From contig CALKBZ010000024.1 in NCBI GenBank assembly GCA_937775295.1, positions 1 through 32,000 on the forward strand: a DNA stretch of 32,000 nucleotides, in the 5' to 3' direction. Positions 22,890 through 31,498 of the stretch are shown in pieces. Position 1 is the first letter of the stretch. Every line of letters begins with the position of its first letter. The position numbers were made by a program, and so were the translations under genes. The stretch is from an uncultured Opitutales bacterium. Lineage in GTDB: Bacteria; Verrucomicrobiota; Verrucomicrobiia; Opitutales; Coraliomargaritaceae. Below the pieces are notes generated by a model. The model did not search any database, was not told the DNA's origin, and saw only the letters and a program-made list of their open reading frames with translations.

Positions 22890-25221
22890 AGCACCACACA
22901 CCCTCTTTGAGGCGGCTCGCAAAATGCACCAAACAGGGCAAACCGAAGCCGCTGCACTGCACTACGCGGATTTACTCCAACTGGAGCCGGACTACCCGCA
23001 CGCAGGCTACCTCTGCGCGGTCGCGCTGGTCAGCTTAAATCGGGCGGATGAGGCGCTGCCCTATATTCAGGCACACCTCAAGCAGCGCGTGAACCACGCA
23101 CCCGGTTGGATCATCCTTGGCGGCTGCTACGCACACCAAGATACAATCCCCGAGGCCGCCGCAGCATACCAGGAAGCCCTGCGTTTCGAGCCGAAAAACT
23201 TCGATGCCGCCCTCGGTTTAGGGCAACTGCTGATCAAACAAGAAAGCTGGAAGGCGTTGAGCCAGTTTGCCGATCCAATCCTGCAACTCAACCCAAGCAG
23301 CCTGCCTGCCCTCGGCTTGAAGGTACGGGCGCTGACTGGCTTGGAGGATTACAAGGCCGGCTTGGCTGCTTGTGTTGACTTTTTGGCCCGCAATGAATTT
23401 GCGGCGGAATGCTACAAATGGGCGCAACAATGCTTTCATCAGGTGCCGCATCCTAGCGAGGCACTGCTCGAGCAAATGAAAGCGCCCGAGCATATCGAGT
23501 GCTGGATCTTACACTATGACGCCTGCCTGCGGGCAAAGCGGCTGGAAGCTGCGTTGGAGACCTTAAACCGTATCCGCGAGGCCGACCCCGACTACAAGCA
23601 CTTGAGCCGCGCATTTATCGCCGACTCGCTGCAAAACGCCGAATTCTACGCTGAAGCCGAGCCTCATCACTGGGAGCTCTTGGCCAAAAATCCGCAGGAT
23701 GACCAGCGCCTAATCCGCCTCATTCAAAATACGCTCGCCTTTGCCAAGTGCGGCCACTCGGAAAAATATGCCGATGCGCGCGAACTGGCAACGATCCTCT
23801 TCGCCCGCGCCGGCGATTCGATCGAGTGCTGCGCAGTGATGAACGACATTTACATGCATGCCTCCCGCCCGGAGTTGGCGCTGCCCTATCAAGAGCGCAT
23901 CCTCGCCGAACAACCCGAGCATCCGCTGGCCTGTCCCTATCTATTCGTACTCAATTACGACGAGCGCCGGCCCGCGGATGAGATTTTTCAAGTCCACCGC
24001 GATTGGGGGCGCCGCCACCAAGCCAAGTTCGATGCGAGTCATACCTTTGCAGCGCGCGATCGCAACCCCAAGCGTAAACTACGCGTCGGCTACCTCTCCC
24101 CTGACTTGGCATGCCACCCGGTCGGCTTTTTCGCCATCGACATCTTTAAAGCGCATGACCCGAAAACCGTCGAAGTGTTTCTCTACTCGAACCGGCATGA
24201 GGAAACCGGCGACGACAAACTGTCGCAAAAATTTCGCGCGCAGGTCGGCGAGGATCACTGGCGTTGGACGCGAGGCCTTTCGACCAAAAAGCTACGGGAC
24301 TTAATCCGCGACGATGCCATCGACATCCTCATCGAGATGGCCGGACATACCGCGTACAATCGTCTCGATGCACTCGCCTCGCGCGCTGCGCCGGTTCAAG
24401 TGAGCTGGCTCGGATACCCGAACACCACCGGGCTGGAAACGGTCGACTATCGGCTCTCCGATGCGATCACCGAACCGGAGGGCGCTGCTGATACGCGCAG
24501 CACCGAAACCATCTACCGGATGCCGAACGGCTTCCACGTGTTCAGTCTGCCTGCAGAGCTGCCCGAGCCTATGGAACCGCCTTGCCTCAAGCGCGGTTAT
24601 GTCACCTTTGGCAGTTATAATAACATGAATAAGCTCGGCTCGAAGAGTGTCGAACTCTGGGCCAAACTGCTGAAACGGGTACCCCACTCAAGGATTGTGC
24701 TGAAACACAAAACCCTCGCCTTTCTGGACAATCGGGAAACCCTCCGCTCCCTGTTTGCAATGCATGGCATACAAGCGCATCGCGTGATTCTCAAAACCAC
24801 GACCCCGGGCATGGTGGAGCACTATCATAGCTACGGAGAGATGGACATCGCACTCGACCCAATCGCCTACAATGGCACCACCACCAGCTGCGACGCGCTC
24901 GCGATGGGCGTGCCGATCCTGACACTCCCCGGCCAAACCCATGCCTCGCGCGTGACCGCCAGCCTATTGCATCGGGTCGGGCTGGATCGCTGGGCGGCGC
25001 AATCCGAGGAAGCATTTTTACAAACCGGCTCGCTAGCCGCTCAAAATCCAACGATGCTGCAACAGCTCCGGCAGGAATTGCCCCATCGCTTCCGCCAATC
25101 TCCCCTAGGCGATGGGCCAGGCATGGCGCGCGACTTGGAACATGCCTACCGTGAAATGTGGCAAACATTTTGTGATGAGACCGCTAGTGCCAAATTCGCA
25201 AGCACCGCTAAAAGCGATTAA
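22882..25221 (+). CDS. GT41 glycosyltransferase (O-GlcNAc transferase/SPINDLY type) with N-terminal TPRs
   Basis: The 779-residue protein has about 390 residues of TPR-type helices, then the GT41 catalytic region: RKLRVGYLSPDLACHPVGFF (398-417; H412 is the conserved His), HTAYNRLDALASRAAPVQVSWLGYP in pieces at 489-513, VTFGSYNNMNKL (574-585) and the donor-site block DIALDPIAYNGTTTSCDALAMG in pieces at 655-676, followed by PGQTHASRV (683-691). These are the signatures of OGT/SPINDLY-type enzymes, which O-glycosylate Ser/Thr of proteins. Location beside two flagellins and FlaF/FlbT points to flagellin glycosylation, as known for other bacterial GT41-type enzymes. The sugar cannot be read from sequence. 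Confidence 0.9.
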   Translation: MSKAPHTLFEAARKMHQTGQTEAAALHYADLLQLEPDYPHAGYLCAVALVSLNRADEALPYIQAHLKQRVNHAPGWIILGGCYAHQDTIPEAAAAYQEALRFEPKNFDAALGLGQLLIKQESWKALSQFADPILQLNPSSLPALGLKVRALTGLEDYKAGLAACVDFLARNEFAAECYKWAQQCFHQVPHPSEALLEQMKAPEHIECWILHYDACLRAKRLEAALETLNRIREADPDYKHLSRAFIADSLQNAEFYAEAEPHHWELLAKNPQDDQRLIRLIQNTLAFAKCGHSEKYADARELATILFARAGDSIECCAVMNDIYMHASRPELALPYQERILAEQPEHPLACPYLFVLNYDERRPADEIFQVHRDWGRRHQAKFDASHTFAARDRNPKRKLRVGYLSPDLACHPVGFFAIDIFKAHDPKTVEVFLYSNRHEETGDDKLSQKFRAQVGEDHWRWTRGLSTKKLRDLIRDDAIDILIEMAGHTAYNRLDALASRAAPVQVSWLGYPNTTGLETVDYRLSDAITEPEGAADTRSTETIYRMPNGFHVFSLPAELPEPMEPPCLKRGYVTFGSYNNMNKLGSKSVELWAKLLKRVPHSRIVLKHKTLAFLDNRETLRSLFAMHGIQAHRVILKTTTPGMVEHYHSYGEMDIALDPIAYNGTTTSCDALAMGVPILTLPGQTHASRVTASLLHRVGLDRWAAQSEEAFLQTGSLAAQNPTMLQQLRQELPHRFRQSPLGDGPGMARDLEHAYREMWQTFCDETASAKFASTAKSD

Positions 25222-25252
25222 CTAAATAACACACCAACAACCACCGAAAATT

Positions 25253-26020
25253 ATGAATGCCGAAGAAGCCGCTAAAAACCTAGCCCCACAAGTGATTAAA
25301 ACCTACCAAGAGGCCGTGGCACTGGCCCAAGCCGAGGGCGACCAGCAGAACATGCCGAAGGCTGTTGAACTGATGGAACAAGCCGCAGAAGCCGGCCACC
25401 CGATGGCGCAATGCAATATGGGCTACTTTTACACCGTCAGCGAGTCGGTCGAAGTGAATCATACCACCGCAGCCGCATGGTATCAACAGTCGGCTGATCA
25501 AGGCGTGCCGCAGGCGATGTTTAACCTCGCTCGACTGTATCGCGTTGGCAGCGGCGTCGAGGAGAGCGCTGAAAAGTCGCTGGCGCTGCTGCGCGAAGCG
25601 GCAACGCTCGGCCACCCGGAATCACTGCACAACTTGGGCATCTTTCACTTCGCAGGCGAAATGGGCGTGGCACAGGATTACCAAGCCGCCGCGGTGTTTT
25701 TTGAAAACGCCGCACAAGCCAAACACGCGCCCTCGCTCTACAGCCTCGGCCTGTGCTACAGCCTCGGGTACGGCGTCGAGCAAGACGAAGTAAAGGCGGT
25801 CACGCTCTACGAAGATGCCGCGCGTATCGGCGACACCAATGCGGCCTTCAACCTCGGCCTTTACCACTATTATGGCAACGGTGGTCTCGAAGTGAACCCA
25901 CAGCGAGCGAAAGAACTGTTCGGTGCGGCCGCAGCACATGGGCATGCCAAAGCGCGCGCTGCATTTACATCGATCGAAAACAACGAGTCCCTAGAAGAAT
26001 CGACTGAAGTGACTGAATAA
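25253..26020 (+). CDS. Sel1-repeat protein
   Basis: The 255-residue protein has no signal peptide and consists of about six Sel1-like repeats (about 36 residues each; typical pieces are AAEAGHPMAQCNMGYFY, SADQGVPQAMFNLARLY, AATLGHPESLHNLGIFH, ARIGDTNAAFNLGLYHYYG). Sel1 proteins are alpha-helical scaffolds that mediate protein contacts. It follows the GT41 gene by 31 bases and probably shares its transcript, so it may assist the modification genes. No enzymatic motif is present. Confidence 0.85.
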   Translation: MNAEEAAKNLAPQVIKTYQEAVALAQAEGDQQNMPKAVELMEQAAEAGHPMAQCNMGYFYTVSESVEVNHTTAAAWYQQSADQGVPQAMFNLARLYRVGSGVEESAEKSLALLREAATLGHPESLHNLGIFHFAGEMGVAQDYQAAAVFFENAAQAKHAPSLYSLGLCYSLGYGVEQDEVKAVTLYEDAARIGDTNAAFNLGLYHYYGNGGLEVNPQRAKELFGAAAAHGHAKARAAFTSIENNESLEESTEVTE

Positions 26021-26085
26021 ACGGCTCACCGCGCAAAGCCCTACAGGTGCCCCAATAAAGGGCGTTTGCATGACGCCTGTCGCCA

Positions 26086-26119
26086 TGCCACCCCGTGCTG
26101 TATGAAACACGGAGTGGCA
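26086..26119. terminator. Hairpin between converging genes
   Basis: TGCCACCCCGTG (26086-26097) pairs with CACGGAGTGGCA (26108-26119) with a single mismatch, around a 10-base loop. It lies between the Sel1 gene and the regulator gene, which converge here. No T-run is present; a smaller GCCC/GGGC hairpin lies just before it. Confidence 0.65.
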
Positions 26120-26142
26120 CGACTCGCGCCGTGCAAGACAGT

Positions 26143-27639
26143 CTAATAGTAGGCCGAAAACTCTTCTCGCTGCTCTTCTTTGAAGCGCGCGAGCTTGTTA
26201 CGCAGCGTGCGGATACTGACCGCCATCCATTCGGCCGCCTGAGTGCGGTTGCCCTCGGAGCGTTGCAAACATTTGAGAATCAATTGACGCTCCGCCGCCG
26301 CTAGGCTCAAGTCCTCGCTGTCTTCGATAATAGTCGCCGCATCACTTTGGGCCGTATTCTGAACATGAAGTACCTGTTGCTGCTTATCTTCGACGTGATC
26401 GACAAAGGAGGGGTTGAGCCCTAAATCACCGTCGAATTCACCGATCTGTTGTAGATAATAGTTTTGAATATCTAGGGGCAATGCAGAGACGCCGACCTGC
26501 GTGCCGCTCAAAGTCATAATCACCGCACGCTCAATCACGTTTTGCAGTTCGCGAACATTGCCGGGCCAGTTGTAAGACATCAGTGTTTTCTTACAGTTAG
26601 AGTCCAGTGACTCCAGTTTTCGGCCGTGCTTGCGGGCAAATTTTTTCAGAAAAGTCTCCGCGATCAAGAGCACATCATTGCCACGCTCACCCAGCGACGG
26701 TGATTCCAGCGGAAACACATTAAGCCGGTAGTAGAGATCCTCGCGAAAAATACCATCTTTGACTGCTTGAACCAGCCTTCGATTGGTAGTCGCCACAATG
26801 CGAACATCGACTTTGATGGTTTTGGTCCCACCGACTCGCTCAAACTCACGCTCCTGCAGTACGCGTAACAATTTAGCCTGCAGCGGCAGCGAAATCTCAC
26901 TGACCTCATCCAGCAGCAGCGTACCCCCATCAGCTAATTCAAAACGGCCCATGCGGCTCTGTAATGCTCCCGTGAATGCACCTTTCTCATGGCCAAAGAA
27001 CTCGCTTTCTATTAAACTTTCAGATATCGCCGCGCAGTTGACCTTAATAAAGGGTTTGTTGCTCCTCTGACTCGAGTTGTGAATCGCCAACGAAATCAAC
27101 TCCTTACCAGTACCGGTCTCCCCGCTGACCAAAACCGTAGCATCTGTTTGGGCAACATTTTGAATCAGCTCCTGCAGCTTCTGCATCGGTTCCGACTCGC
27201 CAACAAGGTTACGGCTCCCAGTCGAGCTCGTCTCGGAAGTCAGCTCCTGATTGACTTGGATTAGGCGTTGAAACTTATTTACCTTTCCCAAAATAATGTC
27301 GATCTCATCGTGAGAGAAGGGTTTCAATAAGTAATCAAATGCACCCAGCTTCATGCATTTTACTGCCGATTCAATTGTACCTTGCCCCGTGATCATCACC
27401 ACTACAGGTGGATGCTCCATGCGCTGAATCTCATCTAATAAATCAGTCCCCAAACCATCTGGCAGATTGACATCGCAAAACATTAAATCGAAGACCGTAT
27501 CACCACCAAATAAAACGCGCCGCGCAGCATGCAGCGACTCCGTAGTCTTCACCCTCCAGCGCTTACGTGTTAAAAACTCCTGCAGTGTCTTACGGATGAT
27601 AAGCTTATCATCCAAAATTAATACGCTTTTAGCTGACAT
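26143..27639 (-). CDS. Sigma-54-dependent response regulator, FlrC/FleR/NtrC-type
   Basis: The 498-residue protein has a receiver domain (about 5-118: acidic pair D10-D11, phospho-Asp D56 in FCDVNLPDG, Lys106 in LLKPF), an AAA+ domain (about 145-370: Walker A GETGTGKE 173-180, the sigma-54-contacting GAFTGA loop 220-225, Walker B LLLDE), and a Fis-type HTH (about 450-490: GNRTQAAEWMAVSIRTLRNKL). All activator residues are intact. Its place in a flagellar cluster, and the sigma-54-type promoters of flgB and flgL, suggest it drives the middle genes. The soluble PAS kinase at 10746 is the likely partner. It lies 118 bases downstream of asnB on the same strand. Confidence 0.93.
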   Translation of the reverse strand: MSAKSVLILDDKLIIRKTLQEFLTRKRWRVKTTESLHAARRVLFGGDTVFDLMFCDVNLPDGLGTDLLDEIQRMEHPPVVVMITGQGTIESAVKCMKLGAFDYLLKPFSHDEIDIILGKVNKFQRLIQVNQELTSETSSTGSRNLVGESEPMQKLQELIQNVAQTDATVLVSGETGTGKELISLAIHNSSQRSNKPFIKVNCAAISESLIESEFFGHEKGAFTGALQSRMGRFELADGGTLLLDEVSEISLPLQAKLLRVLQEREFERVGGTKTIKVDVRIVATTNRRLVQAVKDGIFREDLYYRLNVFPLESPSLGERGNDVLLIAETFLKKFARKHGRKLESLDSNCKKTLMSYNWPGNVRELQNVIERAVIMTLSGTQVGVSALPLDIQNYYLQQIGEFDGDLGLNPSFVDHVEDKQQQVLHVQNTAQSDAATIIEDSEDLSLAAAERQLILKCLQRSEGNRTQAAEWMAVSIRTLRNKLARFKEEQREEFSAYY

Positions 27640-27757
27640 AAATTCCTTAGGTGATATTGTGGAATTCCAGAAAGGAATGGGGGACTGGCTTGAGCAATGA
27701 CCCCGATGAGCCTTTGCTCATTCCTAATTAACATAATTCATGCTAGGATAGAGTACC
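27640..27757. other. Spacer between asnB and the regulator gene
   Basis: The 118-base gap holds an inverted repeat TGAGCAA (27691-27697)...TTGCTCA (about 27715-27721), and a GGAAT...ATTCC pair around it. It could carry the promoter or operator of the regulator gene. I see no sigma-54-type site. Confidence 0.35.
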
Positions 27758-29674
27758 CTAGCTTGAGAATTCAATGCTAAATTCCTGTTGCCATAAGAAT
27801 AAATTCACTAACGGCCAACCCAACATCGCGTCCACCGGCAGTTCATTCAAAAGCATATCGCGAACATCACGACAAAGTAGTTGAGCTGGACCAGCGTCCG
27901 ACCTCAACATCGAATCATAAAGCCCCCTCCACTCAGTCTCAAACATATCAAAAAAAGGCACGGGAAAACTAACCTTACGCTGTTTTAATATACGCTCTGG
28001 AACACAGCCCGTAAAAGCATCACGCAAAAGCCTTTTCGATTGGATCAGACCTTCCCGCTCTAAGTCGTAAACAGATTTCTGGCGGACGTCTTCGACTCGA
28101 AGGCCCGATTGCAATTTCATCTTGTAGGCATCGGGCAGGCGAAATAACCATTCGGCCAAGGTGTGATCGGTAAAAGGCACACGCCCCTCAACAGAAGCTG
28201 CCATAGTCGAACTATCCAAGCGACTGAGCAGGCCTTCTAAATTCACCCGCGCATGCACTTTTAGATAAGCTGAGAGGGTTGAATCATCGGCATAATTGGT
28301 AAACATTTTTTGATAATACAGATCCACTGGATCTTCACTACCAAACTGGCAGACCCCCGCATTCAAAAGGGACTTCAGTCGGGCTTTGGGGATCCAGGAA
28401 TTCATCCTGAAAAAGTGTTCCTGCCTCGACCCACATAGATCTGCCCCGTAGGCAGCCTTAAAACATTTTTCGTCCATCTCTCCAATACCGCGAGACATAC
28501 GGTCCCAATCAAACGCGGTAAAAGTCGGCAATAGATAGCCACCAAAGACTTCATCCGCCCCTTCACCAGATAAGGCGACTTTATACTGATTACTGAAGGA
28601 ATCAGCTAAGCGATAAATCGGCACCTCATTGGGCGTGCTCAGCGGGAGTCCCTTCTCGCCAATCAACCAAGACCAATCACTCAAATAGTCTGCTCGGCTC
28701 AGACAAACCTCTTCATTCTGCAGTCCATGATAGTGCGCGTTTTCCCGAATCGACGCCCACTCATTAAAGCCCTCTTGATCGTACCCAACACTAAAAGTGC
28801 CAAGGCGACTTCCGGCCTGCTTCGAAGCCAGATGACTGAGGATACTACTGTCGATGCCACCACTTAAAAAACCACCTAAGGGCACGTCACTGAGCATTTG
28901 ACGTTGCACCGCAGCATCCAATAGTCGGCGAGTTTCGTCGCTGGCCTCTTCGAACGAAATATCCCCAGCCGTCAATGACGATTGGCTGGAAGGAAGCTCC
29001 CAATAAGTACTTAACTCAGGCACACCACCTTGCTCCCAGTTCCAATATAAATCGGTGCCGGGCTCGATTAAATTCACGCCGGCAACCAGCGTACGTGCAC
29101 CCAAGCTTGTTCGAATGGTCCGCATATAGTGCGAGACGGTAGCGTAATCGATTTTTCGTTTTATATCACTGAAGGCAAATAAGGCCTTCATCGACGAAGC
29201 AAAGCGCAGTTGTCCTGAGCCGAAGTGGTAGTACAGAGGCTTCACCCCGAGCCGATCGCGCACCAACCAGCAGGCATGCGCGCGAGGATCGTAAAAAGCA
29301 AATGCGAACATGCCGTCGAGTCGTCCGAGGCATGCGCGCCCCCAGCGTAAATAAGCCTGCATCAGAAGCTCGGTGTCGCAGCAGGTCTCAAAGTGAACGC
29401 CGGCACCCGAGAGCTCGTGGCGTAGCGCCTTGTAGTTATAGAGTTCCCCATTAAATACTAGGGTCACGCCTGTGCAGCGATCCACCCAAGGTTGCTGGCC
29501 GGACTCCGGATCCAAAATAGCCAATCGCCGGTGCCCAAAACAGACCCCCTCCGACTGGAAAAAGCCAGACCCATCCGGACCACGCCGTTGCATCCATTCA
29601 GCGCCACGTTCGACTTCCTTGCTAACTTTCAATGAGATCGAACAAGACCCACAAATACCAATTATTCCACACAC
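27758..29674 (-). CDS. asnB: Asparagine synthetase (glutamine-hydrolysing), AsnB type
   Basis: The 638-residue protein has the class II glutaminase N-terminal nucleophile (C2, with RRGPDGSG at 30-37, NGELYN at 75-80 and the DTELL block) and the synthetase domain with the PP-loop SGGIDSS at 271-277, the later GEGADEVFGGY block and GRVPFTDH. The reaction makes Asn from Asp, ATP and glutamine. Relatives also amidate sugars or peptides in surface-glycan loci. The start is GTG (29674-29672), fixed by the need for Cys at position 2. It lies right behind a terminator that follows flaF, so it probably has its own promoter. Whether it is a housekeeping enzyme or a filament-modification amidotransferase cannot be told. 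Confidence 0.9.
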   Translation of the reverse strand: MCGIIGICGSCSISLKVSKEVERGAEWMQRRGPDGSGFFQSEGVCFGHRRLAILDPESGQQPWVDRCTGVTLVFNGELYNYKALRHELSGAGVHFETCCDTELLMQAYLRWGRACLGRLDGMFAFAFYDPRAHACWLVRDRLGVKPLYYHFGSGQLRFASSMKALFAFSDIKRKIDYATVSHYMRTIRTSLGARTLVAGVNLIEPGTDLYWNWEQGGVPELSTYWELPSSQSSLTAGDISFEEASDETRRLLDAAVQRQMLSDVPLGGFLSGGIDSSILSHLASKQAGSRLGTFSVGYDQEGFNEWASIRENAHYHGLQNEEVCLSRADYLSDWSWLIGEKGLPLSTPNEVPIYRLADSFSNQYKVALSGEGADEVFGGYLLPTFTAFDWDRMSRGIGEMDEKCFKAAYGADLCGSRQEHFFRMNSWIPKARLKSLLNAGVCQFGSEDPVDLYYQKMFTNYADDSTLSAYLKVHARVNLEGLLSRLDSSTMAASVEGRVPFTDHTLAEWLFRLPDAYKMKLQSGLRVEDVRQKSVYDLEREGLIQSKRLLRDAFTGCVPERILKQRKVSFPVPFFDMFETEWRGLYDSMLRSDAGPAQLLCRDVRDMLLNELPVDAMLGWPLVNLFLWQQEFSIEFSS

Positions 29675-29683
29675 AATCTTAAT

Positions 29684-29710
29684 AAAAAAAAACGTCCGTT
29701 TTCAACAGAC
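29684..29710 (-). terminator. Rho-independent terminator after flaF
   Basis: Read on the minus strand: GTCTGTT, GAA loop, AACGGAC (one G-T pair), then G and nine T. It begins at the flaF stop codon and closes the flgL-flbT-flaF unit. Confidence 0.75.
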
Positions 29711-30099
29711 TAATCGCCCCTCGAGACTGGATTTTTCAAGCCTTGAATCAAGTTGTCATTCAGCTCAATAATCGCCAGGACTCCAGAGCAGGTTGGCTGC
29801 GCCAGTATTGTAAATGTCCGCTTCTTCACAAACAACCCCAAGCTAAGCAAGCTGGTGCGCAAGTCTTCTTCAAGCGCACAAGTGTCCGACGACCAATCCG
29901 CGCAGAACACGTCCCATACCTTTTGGTTGAACTTAAGTGCCTCATCAATGCCGCTCTGGTAGCCCAATTTCTCATCTGCTCCAATACATGCACGTAATTT
30001 GCCCACAGCCATTTCGAGAATCGAAATTTCGATTTGTCTGCCGGACCCAGCCGCGTTCATTTGCGTTTGCCGGTAAAGTTTAGTCAGATTATTCCGCAT
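29710..30099 (-). CDS. flaF: Flagellar biosynthesis regulator FlaF
   Basis: The 129-residue helical protein has the FlaF pattern: EISILEMAVGKLRAC near the N-terminus, then DEALKFNQKVWDVFCADWSS and LEEDLRTSLLSLGLFVKKRT, which match the NQ-x-LW and LR-x-L-x-SL-x-x-FV blocks of the family. In alphaproteobacteria FlaF promotes flagellin translation or secretion and works with FlbT on flagellin mRNA. It overlaps flbT by 11 bases, in the usual flbT-flaF pairing. A terminator follows at once. Confidence 0.8.
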   Translation of the reverse strand: MRNNLTKLYRQTQMNAAGSGRQIEISILEMAVGKLRACIGADEKLGYQSGIDEALKFNQKVWDVFCADWSSDTCALEEDLRTSLLSLGLFVKKRTFTILAQPTCSGVLAIIELNDNLIQGLKNPVSRGD

Positions 30100-30478
30100 A
30101 GGAAATTAACTCGGATTCGTAGGTGATGACTGCCTGAAGAGCTTTTAAGGCTGGGTAATACTGAGCATTTGCAAGTTTGGTAGCCGCCGGCTCTAAAAGT
30201 TCCCTGAGACTCGGGGCTGCCTCCAAAATAATCTCCAAAAGAGCATTAAAGGATTCTAGCAAAGCTGTATGCGAAGCTGCATCAAAATAAAGCGTTTGAG
30301 CGATCAGGTAAAGCTTCTGGCAGGGTGACTTCGCATCTTGCTGAAGAAGAATATCCTTCTCTCGAAGCATCGGCACCTCGTTCATCAACTCGATCACAGT
30401 ACCAGTTCCAGCGTTTCGAATGAGCGCACCGTTCAAAAAGACACGCTCATTTGGTTTTAATTTTAGTTTTAATCCCAT
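30089..30478 (-). CDS. flbT: Flagellin mRNA regulator FlbT
   Basis: The 129-residue protein has the FlbT opening LKLKPNERVFLNGALIRNAG and VPMLREKDILL, typical of the family (LSLKPGERF-x-INGAVIRN and REKDIL). It ends in long helices (ALLESFNALLEIILEAAP, then ALKALQAVITYE). FlbT binds the 5' leader of flagellin mRNA and controls its stability and translation in alphaproteobacteria. Here the flagellin leaders of about 60 bases are candidate targets. It lies 12 bases behind flgL and overlaps flaF. Confidence 0.88.
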   Translation of the reverse strand: MGLKLKLKPNERVFLNGALIRNAGTGTVIELMNEVPMLREKDILLQQDAKSPCQKLYLIAQTLYFDAASHTALLESFNALLEIILEAAPSLRELLEPAATKLANAQYYPALKALQAVITYESELISYAE

Positions 30479-30490
30479 GCGAATGCCCCC

Positions 30491-31369
30491 TTAACGAAGT
30501 AGTTGAAGCGCTAAACTGCGGGTTTCATCCATCCCGGTAATTCCGGATAAAGCAATGCTCGAGCGCAACGCGATGGACTGCGACAAAGCAGCTTCCGCGG
30601 CTAAATCAGCCCTCTCAATATCACTGCTGACCTCTAGTAGATTCGACGCCATCGCAACTCCTTGCTCTTCCTGCCGCTCAACAGCCAAAATGTCAGCTTG
30701 TAAGAATACTTTGCGCCCTTGTAGTTGAGCTCGGGAAGATTCCAGCAACTCTCTCATCGCAAGAATTTCGTCGTCAGTTGCATTGGCGATATCTGCTATT
30801 ATTGGATTCGATCCTGAGTCACTCGGAAGTGGATCCCCCGCGAGCGGCAAATCAAGGCCTCCAGCACCGAGATGTATGGGCTGATAACTCAAACGTATAC
30901 GGAAATTATTCTCGCCTGCTGCAACGTCAATATCCCCTGACGAATTAAAACGCTCGGGACTGTCCAAAAGCTTCCGTGCATTCAAATCCTCTGGCATGCT
31001 GTAATCATCAGTTAATCGATGATGTGTATTAAACTGTTCCAGGCTCGCTCTTCGAGTATTTGAGCCTGGGGGTGACTCCAACGCACTTGACAGCGACACG
31101 CCCATTTCAATTAATTGTGCCTCGCTGGCATCCATCGAATACACCGCAACACGTGCACTCAAACCAGCGCTAAACATATTCTCTGAAAGTTTCTGCAGTC
31201 GCTGCGCAGAATCTTTCAGCTCCATCGCATTGCTCCATCGGATGGGGTCATCAGATGGCTGCGGTGAGCGCTTCCCCGAACCTAATCGGGCTGTCACATG
31301 ATTCATTCGCGCAGTGGTCAATTGATGAGTGTTCAATACTGAACGTAGCCCTGAAGAGGTGATTTCCAT
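30491..31369 (-). CDS. flgL: Hook-filament junction protein FlgL
   Basis: The protein, 292 residues from the ATG at 31369, has the flagellin/FlgL N-terminal helix (MEITSSGLRSVLNTHQ; RLGSGKRSPQPSDDPIRWSNAM) and a flagellin-like C-terminal helix (SNLLEVSSDIERADLAAE, ALSQSIALRSSIAL, ending SLALQLLR). The conserved SGKR-x-x-x-PSDDP block is the FlgL/FlgK/flagellin signature. FlgL joins the hook to the filament. The upstream ATG at 31408 would add 13 unlike residues and lies upstream of a sigma-54-type promoter, so 31369 is chosen. It heads the flgL-flbT-flaF unit. Confidence 0.88.
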   Translation of the reverse strand: MEITSSGLRSVLNTHQLTTARMNHVTARLGSGKRSPQPSDDPIRWSNAMELKDSAQRLQKLSENMFSAGLSARVAVYSMDASEAQLIEMGVSLSSALESPPGSNTRRASLEQFNTHHRLTDDYSMPEDLNARKLLDSPERFNSSGDIDVAAGENNFRIRLSYQPIHLGAGGLDLPLAGDPLPSDSGSNPIIADIANATDDEILAMRELLESSRAQLQGRKVFLQADILAVERQEEQGVAMASNLLEVSSDIERADLAAEAALSQSIALRSSIALSGITGMDETRSLALQLLR

Positions 31370-31379
31370 AAATGCAACA

Positions 31380-31396
31380 TAGCAATTATAATGCCA
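31380..31396 (-). promoter_or_regulatory. Sigma-54-type promoter of flgL-flbT-flaF
   Basis: On the minus strand: TGGCAT, TATAA, TTGCTA, a near-consensus sigma-54 site. GG and GC (31383-31382) are 10 bases apart. The predicted transcription start is 31370, one base before the ATG at 31369. It is the best of the four sites. Confidence 0.78.
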
Positions 31397-31498
31397 AATA
31401 TTAAACAATAACTTAAATCAATAACTTACAATAAGATATACCACAACATCACCAACGTGCCCGATCTAGAAGAAAAAATTTCCGCCTTTGTGCGCTGC

